This document shows positions 16,441-23,955 of a stretch of 64,000 nt of DNA, piece by piece. The notes beneath the pieces are model-generated. The model was not told the origin of the DNA and did no database searches. It was given only the letters and a program-made list of their open reading frames with translations. Numbering within the stretch: position 1 is the stretch's first letter; the number at the start of each line of letters is the position of its first letter. The stretch lies in the NCBI RefSeq assembly GCF_014451325.2, contig NZ_JACSCH020000007.1, forward strand, positions 254,965-318,964, given 5' to 3'. A program made the position numbers and the translations under genes. Origin of the DNA: Streptomyces sp. CB02980. Lineage in GTDB: Bacteria > Actinomycetota > Actinomycetes > Streptomycetales > Streptomycetaceae.

Positions 16441-17454
16441 ATGGCCTCTGACAGTCCCCGCGTGCTCTCCGGAATCCAGCCCACGGCAGGCTCGTTCCAC
16501 CTCGGCAACTACCTCGGCGCCGTCCGCCAGTGGGTCGCCCTCCAGGAGACCCACGACGCCTTCTACATGGTCGTCGACCTGCACGCGATCACCGTCCCGC
16601 AGGACCCCGCCGAGCTGCGCGCCAACACCCGGCTCGCCGCGGCCCAGCTGCTCGCCGCCGGTCTCGACCCCGAGCGCTGCACCCTGTTCGTCCAGAGCCA
16701 TGTCCCCGAGCACGCCCAGCTCGGCTGGGTCATGAACTGCCTCACCGGTTTCGGCGAGGCCTCCCGCATGACCCAGTTCAAGGACAAGTCCGCCAAGCAG
16801 GGCGCCGACCGCGCCACCGTCGGCCTCTTCACGTACCCGATCCTCCAGGTCGCGGACATCCTGCTCTACCAGGCCGACCAGGTCCCGGTCGGCGAGGACC
16901 AGCGTCAGCACATCGAGCTGACCCGCGACCTCGCGGAGCGCTTCAACGGCCGCTTCGGCGAGACGTTCACGATCCCCGCGCCGTACATCCTCAAGGAGAC
17001 CGGGAAGATCTACGACCTCCAGGACCCGGCGATCAAGATGAGCAAGTCGGCGTCGACGCCGAAGGGGCTCATCAACCTCCTGGACGACCCGAAGGTCAGC
17101 GCGAAGAAGGTCAAGAGCGCGGTCACGGACACCGAGACGGTGATCCGTTTCGATCCGGAGAACAAGGCCGGCGTCTCCAACCTGCTCACCATCATGTCCA
17201 CGCTCACCTCCACCTCCGTCGAGGACCTGGAGAAGAGCTACGAGGGCAAGATGTACGGCGCGCTGAAGACGGATCTCGCCGAGGTCATGGTGGACTTCGT
17301 CACGCCGTTCCGGACCCGCACCCAGGAATACCTGGACGACCCGGAGACGCTGGACTCGGTCCTGGCCAAGGGAGCCGAGAAGGCCCGCGCGGTCGCCGCC
17401 GAGACGCTGGCGCAGACGTACGAGCGCATCGGCTTCCTGCCTGCCAAGCACTGA
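16441..17454 (+). CDS. trpS: Tryptophanyl-tRNA synthetase
   Basis: This 337-residue class I synthetase has the HIGH-type motif TAGSFHLGNYLG, the Trp pocket region TQFKDKSAKQG and the KMSKS loop IKMSKSASTPKG. The ATG at 16441 is preferred over 16432/16435 because GAGAG at 16426-16430 is then 10 nt upstream and the protein begins with the usual MASDSPRVLSGIQP. From its neighbourhood it is the housekeeping copy (Streptomyces often have a second, indolmycin-resistant one). An imperfect hairpin at 17478-17510 follows. Confidence 0.95.
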   Translation: MASDSPRVLSGIQPTAGSFHLGNYLGAVRQWVALQETHDAFYMVVDLHAITVPQDPAELRANTRLAAAQLLAAGLDPERCTLFVQSHVPEHAQLGWVMNCLTGFGEASRMTQFKDKSAKQGADRATVGLFTYPILQVADILLYQADQVPVGEDQRQHIELTRDLAERFNGRFGETFTIPAPYILKETGKIYDLQDPAIKMSKSASTPKGLINLLDDPKVSAKKVKSAVTDTETVIRFDPENKAGVSNLLTIMSTLTSTSVEDLEKSYEGKMYGALKTDLAEVMVDFVTPFRTRTQEYLDDPETLDSVLAKGAEKARAVAAETLAQTYERIGFLPAKH

Positions 17455-17477
17455 GACCAAGGACCCTGGCCCAAAGG

Positions 17478-17510
17478 GTGGTGCAGGCCGCACACTGGCG
17501 GCTGCACCAC
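17478..17510 (+). terminator. Hairpin after trpS
   Basis: GTGGTGCAG (17478-17486) pairs with CTGCACCAC (17502-17510), with further partial pairing inside. It sits 24 nt after the trpS stop and 35 nt before the next start. There is no T-run. Confidence 0.6.
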
Positions 17511-17545
17511 TCGACACAAGTCGACCGACGACGGAGGAGAACGAC

Positions 17546-18136
17546 GTGGGGACCGTAACGCTCGGCGTTTCGATCGCGGTCCCGGAGCCCTACGGCAGCC
17601 TGCTCCAGGAGCGGCGCGCCGGCTTCGGGGACCCTGCCGCGTACGGCATCCCCACGCACGTCACCCTGGTCCCGCCGACGGAGGTCGCCGAGGAGCGGCT
17701 GCCGGAGATCGAGGCGCACCTCGCGGGTGTCGCCGCCGACCACCAGCCGTTCCCCGTGCGCCTCAAGGGCACCGGGACCTTCCGCCCGCTCTCCCCGGTC
17801 GTCTTCGTGAAGCTGAAGGACGGCGTGCCCCTCTGCAACCGGCTCCAGCACCGGATCCGGGACGAGGCGGGCCCCCTCGCGCGCGAGCTCCAGTTCCCGT
17901 ACCACCCGCACGTCACCGTGGCGCACGGCATCTCCGAGGAGGGGATGGACCGGGCGTTCGAGGAGCTCGCCGGGTACGAGGCGGCCTGGACCTGCCGCTC
18001 GTTCGCGCTGTACGAGCAGGGCCCGGACGGGGTCTGGCGGAAGCTCTACGACTACGAGTTCGGCAGCGGCCGCCCCATCTCGGCGGTCCCCGCGCAGGGC
18101 GGCAGCCCGGTGGACACGCCGACGCCCACGGCTTAG
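17546..18136 (+). CDS. 2'-5' RNA ligase/cyclic phosphodiesterase family protein
   Basis: The 196-residue protein carries the two catalytic HxT motifs of the 2H phosphoesterase family: THVTLVPP near residue 34 and HPHVTVAH near residue 121. These enzymes act on 2',3'-cyclic phosphate or 2'-5' linkages of RNA; the physiological substrate is unknown. GTG at 17546 follows GGAGGA (17533-17538). The C-terminal 25 residues look disordered. It follows trpS in the same direction. Confidence 0.87.
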   Translation: MGTVTLGVSIAVPEPYGSLLQERRAGFGDPAAYGIPTHVTLVPPTEVAEERLPEIEAHLAGVAADHQPFPVRLKGTGTFRPLSPVVFVKLKDGVPLCNRLQHRIRDEAGPLARELQFPYHPHVTVAHGISEEGMDRAFEELAGYEAAWTCRSFALYEQGPDGVWRKLYDYEFGSGRPISAVPAQGGSPVDTPTPTA

Positions 18137-18158
18137 AGCCGGCACGTCGGCACGCGGT

Positions 18159-18230
18159 CACGTCAGGACGCGGTCACGCCGGCACGTCAGGACGCGGTCA
18201 CGCCGGCACGTCAGGACGCCGTCACGCCGT
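18159..18230. repeat. 24-bp tandem repeat, 3 units, between converging genes
   Basis: Units CACGTCAGGACGCGGTCACG-CCGG start at 18159 and 18183 (identical) and 18207 (two changes), with degenerate copies on both sides (18140-18245). The stop of the dprE2-like gene on the minus strand lies at the right edge of the array. Confidence 0.85.
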
Positions 18231-18242
18231 CACGCCGGTACG

Positions 18243-18998
18243 TCACACCGGAAGCCGCCGGAACAGCGGCCTCGGCACGTGCCGTACCGCCGCCATCACC
18301 ACCCGCAGCGCCCCCGGCACCCACACCGTCTCCGAGCGCCGCCGCAGCCCCAGCTCGATCGCGCCCGCGACCGCCTCCGGCGTGGTCGCGAGCGGCGCCT
18401 CCGCGAGCCCGGCCGTCATCTTCGAGCGGACGAACCCGGGCCGTACGACCATGACGTGCACCCCGGTGCCGTGCAGGGCGTCCCCGAGGCCCTGGGTGAA
18501 GGCGTCGAGCCCCGCCTTCGACGAGCCGTAGATGAAGTCGGCGCGGCGGGCCCGCTCGCCCGCCACCGACGAGAGCACCACCAGCGAGCCGTGCCCCTGA
18601 GCCTGGAGCGCGGCCGCGCACACCAGGCCGGCCGAGACCGCTCCCGTGTAGTTGGTCTGCGCGACGCGAACGGCGGCGACCGGGTCGGACTCGTCGCGCG
18701 CCTGGTCGCCGAGGATCCCGAAGGCGAGCAGCACCATGTCGATGTCGCCCTCGGTGAAGACCTTCCCCAGCCGCTCCTCGTGCGACTCGGTGTCGAGCGC
18801 GTCGAAGGGGACGGTGTGCACCTCCGCGCCCAGCGCCCGCAGCGAGTCCGCCGCGGCGGTGAGCGCGGGGGAGGGGCGCCCGGCGAGCCAGACGGTACGG
18901 GTGCGGCGGACGATCAGCCGGCGGGCGGTGGCGAGCCCGATCTCGGAGGTGCCGCCGAGGACGAGCAGGGACTGCGGGGCACCGAAGGCGTCCTTCAT
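18243..18998 (-). CDS. DprE2-like short-chain reductase (decaprenyl-phospho-keto-ribose 2-reductase)
   Basis: The 251-residue short-chain dehydrogenase has the cofactor motif LVLGGTSEIGLATARRL, LLAFGILGDQ, the catalytic SSVAGERARRADFIYGSSK (Ser, Tyr, Lys) and VVRPGFVRSKMT, matching DprE2. With DprE1 that enzyme epimerises polyprenyl-phospho-ribose to the arabinose donor. ATG at 18998 follows AGGAG. Eight bases upstream lies only a short decayed piece of dprE1, so the partner oxidase must be elsewhere or the pathway is lost. Confidence 0.85.
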   Translation of the reverse strand: MKDAFGAPQSLLVLGGTSEIGLATARRLIVRRTRTVWLAGRPSPALTAAADSLRALGAEVHTVPFDALDTESHEERLGKVFTEGDIDMVLLAFGILGDQARDESDPVAAVRVAQTNYTGAVSAGLVCAAALQAQGHGSLVVLSSVAGERARRADFIYGSSKAGLDAFTQGLGDALHGTGVHVMVVRPGFVRSKMTAGLAEAPLATTPEAVAGAIELGLRRRSETVWVPGALRVVMAAVRHVPRPLFRRLPV

Positions 18999-19006
18999 GG
19001 GGGCTC

Positions 19007-19096
19007 CTAGAGGTCGAGGCGGCGGGAGAGGTCCGAGGCGAGGAAGGCGCCGAGTCCGGGCAGGCCGATGGGCAGGTCGAGGGCGAGCGTCCAGCC
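19007..19096 (-). pseudogene. Decayed C-terminal remnant of dprE1
   Basis: The minus frame ending at 19007 reads GWTLALDLPIGLPGLGAFL directly joined to ASDLSRRLDL-stop. The first part matches the late internal motif of DprE1 (GWxxxxDxPI..GLGxF) and the second its extreme C-terminus (FASDMARRLEL in the mycobacterial protein, from memory). About 50 residues between them are missing, as is the whole FAD domain. It sits 8 nt before dprE2, where dprE1 normally stands. The open frame continues upstream to about 19144 without recognisable similarity. Confidence 0.75.
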
Positions 19097-19144
19097 GGTG
19101 ATCGCTTCGCGGTCGTCGTCCAGGACGAGGGTCTCGACAGCCAC

Positions 19145-19378
19145 GAGGATGACCGTATAGCCGCGCCTGTCGCTTATGTCGGCATTGCAGAGCGGTTCGT
19201 CGAAATGGGTGATTAAAGGAGTGTCGGGAAAGAATCCCCGAAGCCTCCGAAGGACGGCGATGTACGGGATGCCGCTCGCGCGGTGCGGGATGTCGCTCGC
19301 GGGTACACGGGCCCCGGCGGGGGATTCTCGTACTGCGCTCTCCGCGCACCCGAACGGATCGAGGGGCAGACGTACGAC
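19145..19378. other. Spacer between dprE1 remnant and brkB-like gene
   Basis: This 234 bp has lower GC than its surroundings (around 19150-19240) and no convincing coding sequence. It should contain the promoter of the BrkB-like gene and possibly eroded dprE1 sequence. GAGGGG at 19361 is the only ribosome-site candidate. Confidence 0.5.
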
Positions 19379-20335
19379 ATGGACTGGCTGACCAAGCTCC
19401 CCGTCATCGGCCCCTGGGTCGCCCGGCTCATGCGGACCCATGCCTGGCGCTCGTACGAGACCCTCGACGCGGCCCACTGGACCCGGCTCGCCGCCGCGAT
19501 CACCTTCGTGTCCTTCCTCGCCCTCTTCCCGCTGATCACGGTCGCCGCGGCGGTCGGGGCCGCGCTGCTCAGCAAGGACCAGCTCGACAAGATCGAGGAC
19601 AAGATCAGCGACCAGGTGCCCGGCATCTCCGACCAGCTCAACATCAGCGGGCTTGTCGCCAACGCCGGCACCGTCGGGCTCGTCGCCGGCGCGATCCTGC
19701 TGGTCACCGGCATCAGCTGGGTCGGGTCCATGCGGGACTGCCTGCGCGCCGTGTGGGGGCTCGACGACATCGAGGGCAACCCGATCCTGCTCAAGGGCAA
19801 GGACGGGCTCATCCTCATCGGCCTCGGCGGCGTGGCCCTCGCCTCGCTCGCCGCGTCCTGGCTCGGCTCCACCGCCGTCGGCTGGAGTGCCGACCGGGTC
19901 GGGATCTCCAGCGAGGGGGCGGGCGGCTACTTCCTGCAGGCGGCCGCCGTCCTGGTCGCCGTCGTCGCCGACTTCCTGATCCTGCTGTACGTCCTGACGC
20001 TGCTGCCCGGTGTGCACCCGCCGCGCCGCCGGCTCGTCGTGGCGGCGCTGATGGGCGCGGTCGGCTTCGAGCTCCTGAAGCTGCTGCTCGGCGGCTACAT
20101 GAGGGGCGTCGCGGCGAAGTCGATGTACGGGGCGTTCGGCGTGCCGGTCGCCCTGCTGCTCTGGATCAACTTCACCGCGAAGCTGCTGCTGTACTGCGCC
20201 GCGTGGACGGCCACCGACTCCCGACGGGAGTCCGTGGCCGACGACCGGTCCGAGTCCGCTACGGGTTCACGTCCGGGTTCCGGCGGGAACGGCGACGACG
20301 TCCCGCCGCCCCGGCCAGCGGCCAGCGGCGGTTGA
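19379..20335 (+). CDS. YihY/BrkB-family membrane protein
   Basis: The 318-residue protein has about six membrane helices and the family's AAITFVSFLALFPLI, GTVGLVAGAILLVTGISWVGSMRDCLRAVW, and GFELLKLLLGGYM...YGAFGVPVALLLWINF. The family was once called ribonuclease BN but is an inner-membrane protein of unresolved function. ATG 19379 gives the conserved start MDWLTKLPVIGPWV. Its last 77 bp overlap the 3' end of the converging D,D-carboxypeptidase gene. Confidence 0.88.
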   Translation: MDWLTKLPVIGPWVARLMRTHAWRSYETLDAAHWTRLAAAITFVSFLALFPLITVAAAVGAALLSKDQLDKIEDKISDQVPGISDQLNISGLVANAGTVGLVAGAILLVTGISWVGSMRDCLRAVWGLDDIEGNPILLKGKDGLILIGLGGVALASLAASWLGSTAVGWSADRVGISSEGAGGYFLQAAAVLVAVVADFLILLYVLTLLPGVHPPRRRLVVAALMGAVGFELLKLLLGGYMRGVAAKSMYGAFGVPVALLLWINFTAKLLLYCAAWTATDSRRESVADDRSESATGSRPGSGGNGDDVPPPRPAASGG

Positions 20336-21527
20336 CCAGGAAGACGGCACCGGCGAGGAGCACGAGGACCCCGCCGGCCACGCCGAGCGCGGTCCCGATG
20401 CCCCCGGACCGCCCCTCGGCGGCCGCCTGGACGGTGTCGTCCGGGGCGTTCTTGCCGGGCGCCGGGACCGAACCGTCGTCCGGGGCGGTCGTCCCGGTAC
20501 GGGCGGACCGCGGCGGCACCAGCTCGCCGACCGGGGTCACCTTCCCCGACGCGGCGAAGCCCCAGTCGAGCAGCCGGGCGGTCTCGCGGTAGACCGCGTG
20601 CTGCTCCTTCGACGAGGGGTTCATCACGGTGACGAGCAGCACCTTGCCGTTGCGCTCCGCGACGCCCGTGAAGGTGGCACCCGCGTGCGTGGTGTTGCCG
20701 TTCTTGACGCCGGCGATGCCCTGGTACGGGGCGACGCCGAGGTCACCGGTGAGCAGCCGGTTGGTGTTCTGGATCTCGAAGGTCTCGCGCTTCTTGCCCG
20801 GCTTCTGCTCGCCGGGAAAGGCGGCGCGGGGCGTGGCGGCGTACTCGCGGAAGGCCGGCTTCTGCATGCCGCTGCGGGCGATGAGCGTCAGGTCGTACGC
20901 GGAGGAGACCTGGCCCGGGGCGTCGTAACCGTCCGGGGAGACCACGTGCGTGTCGAGCGCCTGGAGCTCGGCCGCGTGGTCGTTCATCTCCTTCACGGTC
21001 TGGCGCAGGCCGCTGTTCATGCTGGTCAGGACGTGCACGGCGTCGTTGCCCGAACGGAGGAAGACCCCGAGCCACAGGTCGTGGACGGTGTAGGTCTGCT
21101 TCTCCTTGACGCCGACGAGGCTGGAGCCCGCTCCTATCCCGGCCAGGTCGGCGTTGGTGACGAGGTGCTTGAGCTTGGCGTCGGGGAACTTCGGCAGCAG
21201 GGTGTCCGCGAAGAGCATCTTGAGCGTGGAGGCCGGGGCGAGCGGCCAGTGCGCGTTGTGCGCGGCGAGGATCTGGCCGCTCTCGGCGTCCGCGACGATC
21301 CAGGAGCGTCCGGACAGCTCCTTCGGCAGCACCGGGGCGCCGGGCCCCAGCTTCACCTGGGTACCGGGGTTGCCGAGCAGCGGGCCGCCGAGCGAGGACA
21401 TCGCGTTCGGGGGCTTGGGCTGCTTGTCCTTCTCGTCCTTGGTGTCCGCATGCGCGGGCACGGCGACGACGAGCGGCAGGAACACGGCAGCAGTGACCGC
21501 CCAAGCGGTCTTCTTCGAAGCAGACAC
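20259..21527 (-). CDS. D-alanyl-D-alanine carboxypeptidase (low-molecular-weight PBP)
   Basis: The 422-residue protein has a signal peptide (ending near VPAHADTKDE). The serine transpeptidase fold carries SxxK in PASTLKM, SxN as RSGNDAV and a KxG box as VKNGNTTHAG in place of the usual KTG. The C-terminal membrane anchor (GVAGGVLVLLAGAVFLV) is followed by a very basic cytoplasmic tail. It trims D-Ala from peptidoglycan stem peptides. GTG 21527 (VSASKK) is the likely start; an ATG far upstream lies outside the conserved region. The tail is encoded antisense to the BrkB-like gene's end. Confidence 0.9.
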   Translation of the reverse strand: MSASKKTAWAVTAAVFLPLVVAVPAHADTKDEKDKQPKPPNAMSSLGGPLLGNPGTQVKLGPGAPVLPKELSGRSWIVADAESGQILAAHNAHWPLAPASTLKMLFADTLLPKFPDAKLKHLVTNADLAGIGAGSSLVGVKEKQTYTVHDLWLGVFLRSGNDAVHVLTSMNSGLRQTVKEMNDHAAELQALDTHVVSPDGYDAPGQVSSAYDLTLIARSGMQKPAFREYAATPRAAFPGEQKPGKKRETFEIQNTNRLLTGDLGVAPYQGIAGVKNGNTTHAGATFTGVAERNGKVLLVTVMNPSSKEQHAVYRETARLLDWGFAASGKVTPVGELVPPRSARTGTTAPDDGSVPAPGKNAPDDTVQAAAEGRSGGIGTALGVAGGVLVLLAGAVFLVNRRWPLAGAAGRRRRSRRNPDVNP

Positions 21528-21636
21528 GGTCGTGAACGTACAGGTACGGAACAAGGATCCGAACCCCGGCTGGCGCTGCGGCCGGGCTCGTCCACCCGTC
21601 CGCGGAGCCGGTGGGACGGACGGTGATCGTGGGGGC

Positions 21637-21740
21637 GTGAAGTTCAGCCGTCGGGTCTCCTTGATCCTGCTCGCGTTCGGGGCGTGGAGCTGGTTCATCT
21701 GGATCACTCTCTGTATCTGGCTGACCGGTAGCGCTTCAAC
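21637..21740 (+). pseudogene. N-terminal half of a broken SCO4848-like gene
   Basis: From GTG 21637 the frame encodes KFSRRVSLILLAFGAWSWF and IWIT, nearly the same as the intact neighbour's start (KLSRRVSWFLLAFGVWSWV). After TGGATCACT (21700-21708) similarity stops. The missing half appears at 22270 onward on the same strand and in the same frame. Confidence 0.75.
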
Positions 21741-21932
21741 GACGGAAAAGAGGCAGGTGAGTGGTCCTGACCCCGGCGCGGCACAGGCGGCGAGGCGGGG
21801 GTGGGAGCTCGTTCACGCCTTCAAAGACGTCGGAAGGTCCGATTGGGATCCACATGCGATCCGCCCGGTGTCCGAGAGGATCGGCAACCTGGCAGCGCAC
21901 GCGCACGCTGCCCTCATGCCACGGGCGGAGTC

Positions 21933-22169
21933 CTACTTCTTGCCCGCTCGGACGCCCCGGAAGCCGATCGCGCCGACGACCGTCCCCAGGATGAACGACG
22001 TGACAGCGAGGGCGAGGTGGACCCAGAAGTACGCAGTCGGGTCGCCGGCGTCGTCGAAGGCGAGACCGCTCCCGTCCTTCCAGAGGTTCTTTGCGAAGGT
22101 CACCCAGATCACCCAGGACCAGACGCCGAACGCGAGCAGGAACCAGGAGACGCGGCGGCTGAGCTTCAT
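21933..22169 (-). CDS. SCO4848-family small membrane protein (intact copy)
   Basis: The 78-residue protein has two hydrophobic helices (about 8-24 and 48-68) around a conserved polar loop, FAKNLWKDGSGLAFDDAGDPT, and ends in a basic tail. ATG 22169 follows GAAGGA. The family is conserved next to a metallophosphoesterase gene in Streptomyces (as I recall, SCO4848/SCO4849), with unknown function. Here it lies inverted between two halves of a second, broken copy. Confidence 0.85.
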   Translation of the reverse strand: MKLSRRVSWFLLAFGVWSWVIWVTFAKNLWKDGSGLAFDDAGDPTAYFWVHLALAVTSFILGTVVGAIGFRGVRAGKK

Positions 22170-22266
22170 GGGGTGTCCTTCGGAGTGGGGTGGCCGTGCC
22201 CTGCCAGTATCGAACGGGCCTGCGGCGCTCTTGCGGCAGGGTCTCTGTACGCTGGTGGCCGGCTGC

Positions 22267-22460
22267 GCATGGATCACTTTCGTCAAGAACCTGTGGAACG
22301 ACGGGAGCGGCCTCGCGCGGGACGGCGCCGGCGACCCGACGGCCCACTTCCGGGGTCATCTGCTGCCTGCCGTCACGCCCTTCGTCCTGGGGACGTGATC
22401 GGAGTGCTCGGGTTGCGTGGGGTGCGCGCCGCGCGCCGCGACATCGGTGAGAACCGCGCG
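22267..22460 (+). pseudogene. C-terminal half of a broken SCO4848-like gene
   Basis: The plus frame reads AWITFVKNLWNDGSGLARDG, then AGDPTAHFRGHLLPAVTPFV and LGT-stop (22396-22398). In the next frame VIGVLGLRGVRAARRDIGEN continues the family's C-terminus, so there is also a 1-2 nt deletion at about 22395. It begins at a second TGGATCACT (22270-22278), the same 9-mer where the left half stops. Confidence 0.75.
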
Positions 22461-22485
22461 AGCGGTAGAAGAGGGGTTCCGGGGC

Positions 22486-23763
22486 GTGGTCGTCTTCCTG
22501 CTGGTTCTGGTCGTCGTGCTCGCGCTGCTCGGCGCCGTGCACTGGTACGTGTGGCGGCGCCTCGTACGTGACGTCACGACGCGGGGGAGCCTGCCGCGCC
22601 GTCTGGGCACGGCCGCCGTCGTGGTGCTGCCGCTGCTGTCGTTCGCGGCCCTCGCCTCGTCCCGCGCCGGAGCCCCGTTCGTGCTCCAGCAGGTGGTCGC
22701 CTGGCCCGGCTTCCTGTGGCTCGCGCTGCTGCTGTACGTGACCCTCGCCCTGGCCGTCGGCGAGGCGGTCAGGCCCCTTCTCTTCCGTCGGCTCGACCGC
22801 CGTGCGCGGGCCGAGGCGCCCGCGGCGGCGCCGGCGGCGGCGCCCGTACCGGTGCCGGTTCCGGAACACGCTTCGGCCGCCCCCGAGGAGCCGGCCGAAG
22901 CGCCCCCGCAGCCCGCCCCCGCGACCCCCGCCGAGGTCTCCCGGCGGCTCTTCGTCTCCCGGGTCGTCGGCGGCGCCGCGGCCACCGCCGCCGTCGGGAC
23001 CGTCGGCTACGGCACGTACGGCGTGCTGCGCGGCCCCCGGATCAAGCGGGTCACCGTCCCGCTCGCCAAGATCCCGCGCGCGGCCCACGGCTACCGGATC
23101 GCCGTCGTCTCCGACATCCACCTCGGGCCGATCCTCGGCCGCGCCCACACCCAGCGCATCGTGGACACGATCAACTCCGCCCAGCCCGATCTGATCGCGG
23201 TCGTCGGCGACCTCGTCGACGGCACCGTCGAGAACCTCGGCTCCGCCGCCGAGCCCCTCGCGCGGCTCCGCGCCCGGCACGGCTCCTTCTTCGTCACCGG
23301 CAACCACGAGTACTTCTCGGGCGCCGACGCGTGGGTCGACCACGTCCGCGAGCTCGGACTGCGCCCGCTGCGCAACGAGCGCGTGGAGGTGGCGGCCGGT
23401 TTCGACCTCGCCGGCGTCGACGACGTCGCGGGGGAGAGCGAGGGACAGGGCCCCGACTTCGGACGGGCGCTCGGCGACCGCGACCGGGCCCGCGCCGCGG
23501 TGCTCCTCGCGCACCAGCCGATCGTCGTCCACGACGCCGTACGCCACGGCGTGGACCTCCAGCTCTCCGGCCACACCCACGGCGGCCAGCTCTGGCCCGG
23601 CAACTACCTCGCCGAACTGGCCAATCCGACCGTCGCCGGACTCGAACGGTACGGAGACACCCAGCTGTACGTCTCGCGCGGCGCGGGCGCCTGGGGACCG
23701 CCGGTCCGGGTCGGGGCGCCCTCGGACATCACCATCGTCGAACTCGCTTCGAAACAGGCGTAA
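22486..23763 (+). CDS. Membrane-anchored calcineurin-type metallophosphoesterase (YkuE-like)
   Basis: The 425-residue protein has N-terminal membrane helices (about 3-22, 43-60 and 68-88), a Pro/Ala linker, a twin-arginine-like SRRLFVSRVVGGAAATAAVG segment near 150, and an outside phosphoesterase domain. That domain has all metal motifs: SDIHLGPI, GDLVDG, GNHEYFSG, LAHQPIV and SGHTHGGQ. It probably cleaves a phosphoester of lipid or nucleotide outside the membrane. The GTG at 22486 is chosen for GAGGGG upstream and the conserved VVFLLVLVVVLALL start. Confidence 0.88.
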   Translation: MVVFLLVLVVVLALLGAVHWYVWRRLVRDVTTRGSLPRRLGTAAVVVLPLLSFAALASSRAGAPFVLQQVVAWPGFLWLALLLYVTLALAVGEAVRPLLFRRLDRRARAEAPAAAPAAAPVPVPVPEHASAAPEEPAEAPPQPAPATPAEVSRRLFVSRVVGGAAATAAVGTVGYGTYGVLRGPRIKRVTVPLAKIPRAAHGYRIAVVSDIHLGPILGRAHTQRIVDTINSAQPDLIAVVGDLVDGTVENLGSAAEPLARLRARHGSFFVTGNHEYFSGADAWVDHVRELGLRPLRNERVEVAAGFDLAGVDDVAGESEGQGPDFGRALGDRDRARAAVLLAHQPIVVHDAVRHGVDLQLSGHTHGGQLWPGNYLAELANPTVAGLERYGDTQLYVSRGAGAWGPPVRVGAPSDITIVELASKQA

Positions 23764-23955
23764 TCGGGACGGGGTCACTCCCCGCACCGAGCCCGATACG
23801 TGCTGCTCATCGACTTAAATTCGCATTTCCCGGACATATACCTGTGGTGTGAAAGTTTTCTCTTCCACTTGTGAAATACGTGTGATGGGATGACGCCATC
23901 GCGACGTTTCCGGGGGCCGTCGCAGCTGGGGTGGACGAATAAAGGAAGCACGGCA
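23764..23955. promoter_or_regulatory. AT-rich promoter region of the binding-protein gene
   Basis: The stretch 23810-23890 is markedly AT-rich for this genome (TTAAATTCGCATTTC, GTGAAAGTTTTCTC, TTGTGAAATACGTG). TGTGAAA occurs twice (about 23848-23854 and 23870-23876). It is the likely promoter/operator of the following gene. AAAGGAAG at 23941-23948 is the ribosome site. Confidence 0.5.

Noticed and set aside
21708..22269. A small insertion sequence or MITE between the halves of the SCO4848-like gene
   Set aside because: The 9-bp repeat at the borders fits a target duplication, but I see no terminal inverted repeats or transposase, so I did not call a mobile element.
21637..22398. A continuous 254-codon frame linking the two halves of the broken SCO4848-like gene
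   Set aside because: The middle 190 codons are antisense to an intact conserved gene and have no coding character; the join looks like chance openness after insertion.
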